A stretch of 5,628 bases of DNA, from assembly GCA_018400675.1 (NCBI GenBank), contig JAGYMG010000037.1, positions 1 through 5,628 of the forward strand. The letters are read 5' to 3'. The notes under the pieces were generated by a model. That model was not told where the DNA came from, did not search any database, and saw nothing but the letters and a program-made list of their open reading frames with translations. Origin of the DNA: a bacterium. Its GTDB lineage: Bacteria > Patescibacteriota > Minisyncoccia > Minisyncoccales > CG1-02-41-26. A program made the position numbers and the translations under genes. How positions within the stretch are numbered: the stretch's first letter is position 1; the number at the start of each line of letters is the position of its first letter. Positions 5,358 to 5,628 of this stretch are shown one piece after another.

Positions 5358-5628
5358 TTATTTTTTTCTTAAAAAAGGAGGCACCTCCCAGTTTGCATCT
5401 CCATTAGCCCATTCTTCTTCCTCTGCTGCTTCCTTAGCTTTTTTTAATTCTAAACCGCTCCGGCGAGCCTTTTTTCTTTTTTCTTTTAAAGACACTGTCT
5501 CTGATTTTTTAGTTATTTCGATTTTAGGTTTATTTCTTTTTTTTGCTTTTTTCTTTTCTTTCTTTTCTGCCTCTTCTTTTTTAATAATTACCTTTGGGCT
5601 AGTTTCTTTTTTCTTTTCTTTTTTCTTG
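5358..5628 (-). CDS. ftsZ: Cell division protein FtsZ, C-terminal tail (partial, 5' end outside window)
   Basis: Only the last 89 codons are present; the frame is open from the window edge to a TAA at 5360-5358. The piece ends in DANWEVPPFLRKK. This matches the conserved FtsZ C-terminal peptide (D/E-I/V-P-x-F-L-R plus basic residues) that binds FtsA, ZipA, SepF and other membrane tethers or regulators. The preceding part is extremely rich in lysine (29) and glutamate (16), with no hydrophobic core, as expected for the disordered linker between the GTPase domain and the tail peptide. A run of four Glu precedes WANGD. The tubulin-like GTPase domain should lie beyond position 5628 and cannot be checked here. 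The gene lies 15 bases upstream of the galU-like gene and probably shares its transcript. Another protein with a similar tail is possible but less likely. Confidence 0.75.
   Translation of the reverse strand, partial: KKKEKKKETSPKVIIKKEEAEKKEKKKAKKRNKPKIEITKKSETVSLKEKRKKARRSGLELKKAKEAAEEEEWANGDANWEVPPFLRKK

Noticed and set aside
111..5360. Alternative genetic code (UGA as Gly or Trp), as in some Patescibacteria
   Set aside because: No in-frame TGA occurs in the genes. All six stops are TAA or TAG, but conserved glycines use GGN codons, so there is no positive evidence for recoding.
5440..5628. Plus-strand pyrimidine-rich, repeat-like tract (TTTTCTTTT units)
   Set aside because: It is simply the complement of Lys/Glu codons in the FtsZ linker; no regular repeat unit or CRISPR-like spacing is present.

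Overview
The window is a compact block of bacterial housekeeping genes, all on the minus strand, so it reads from right to left. It is AT-rich, and the gaps between its genes are only 4 to 15 bases, which suggests one polycistronic unit. In transcription order it holds the 3' end of a probable ftsZ (5628-5358), a galU-like nucleotidyltransferase (5342-4467), a stand-alone NAD(P)HX dehydratase nnrD (4462-3584), a thioredoxin-reductase/AhpF-like flavoprotein (3567-2602), enolase (2589-1345) and an archaeal-type cofactor-independent phosphoglycerate mutase, apgM (1340-111). A noncoding stretch of about 90 bases follows. It carries an 8-bp inverted repeat and possibly the first codons of another gene at the window edge.

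The FtsZ tail (a Lys/Glu-rich linker ending in a WEVPPFLRKK peptide) indicates a bacterium. The low GC, tight packing, single-domain NnrD, archaeal-type mutase and a bacterial division gene together fit a small-genome lineage such as Patescibacteria/CPR. That placement is inference: nothing in the window is a definitive taxonomic marker. The standard code translates every gene cleanly. The six visible stops are five TAA and one TAG.

Functionally, eno and apgM catalyse two consecutive steps of lower glycolysis (3-phosphoglycerate to 2-phosphoglycerate to phosphoenolpyruvate). NnrD repairs hydrated NAD(P)H, a damage product made partly by GAPDH, one of the glycolytic enzymes just upstream in that pathway. 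The flavoprotein links NAD(P)H to disulfide reduction. GalU-like and FtsZ tie the block to envelope sugar supply and division. I see no mobile element, CRISPR array, RNA gene or defence system, and no convincing new multi-gene system. The points worth a second look are AhpF-like cofactor-site residues in the flavoprotein, altered active-site motifs in the GalU homologue, a eukaryote/archaea-flavoured lower-glycolysis pair, and a general lack of Shine-Dalgarno sequences.
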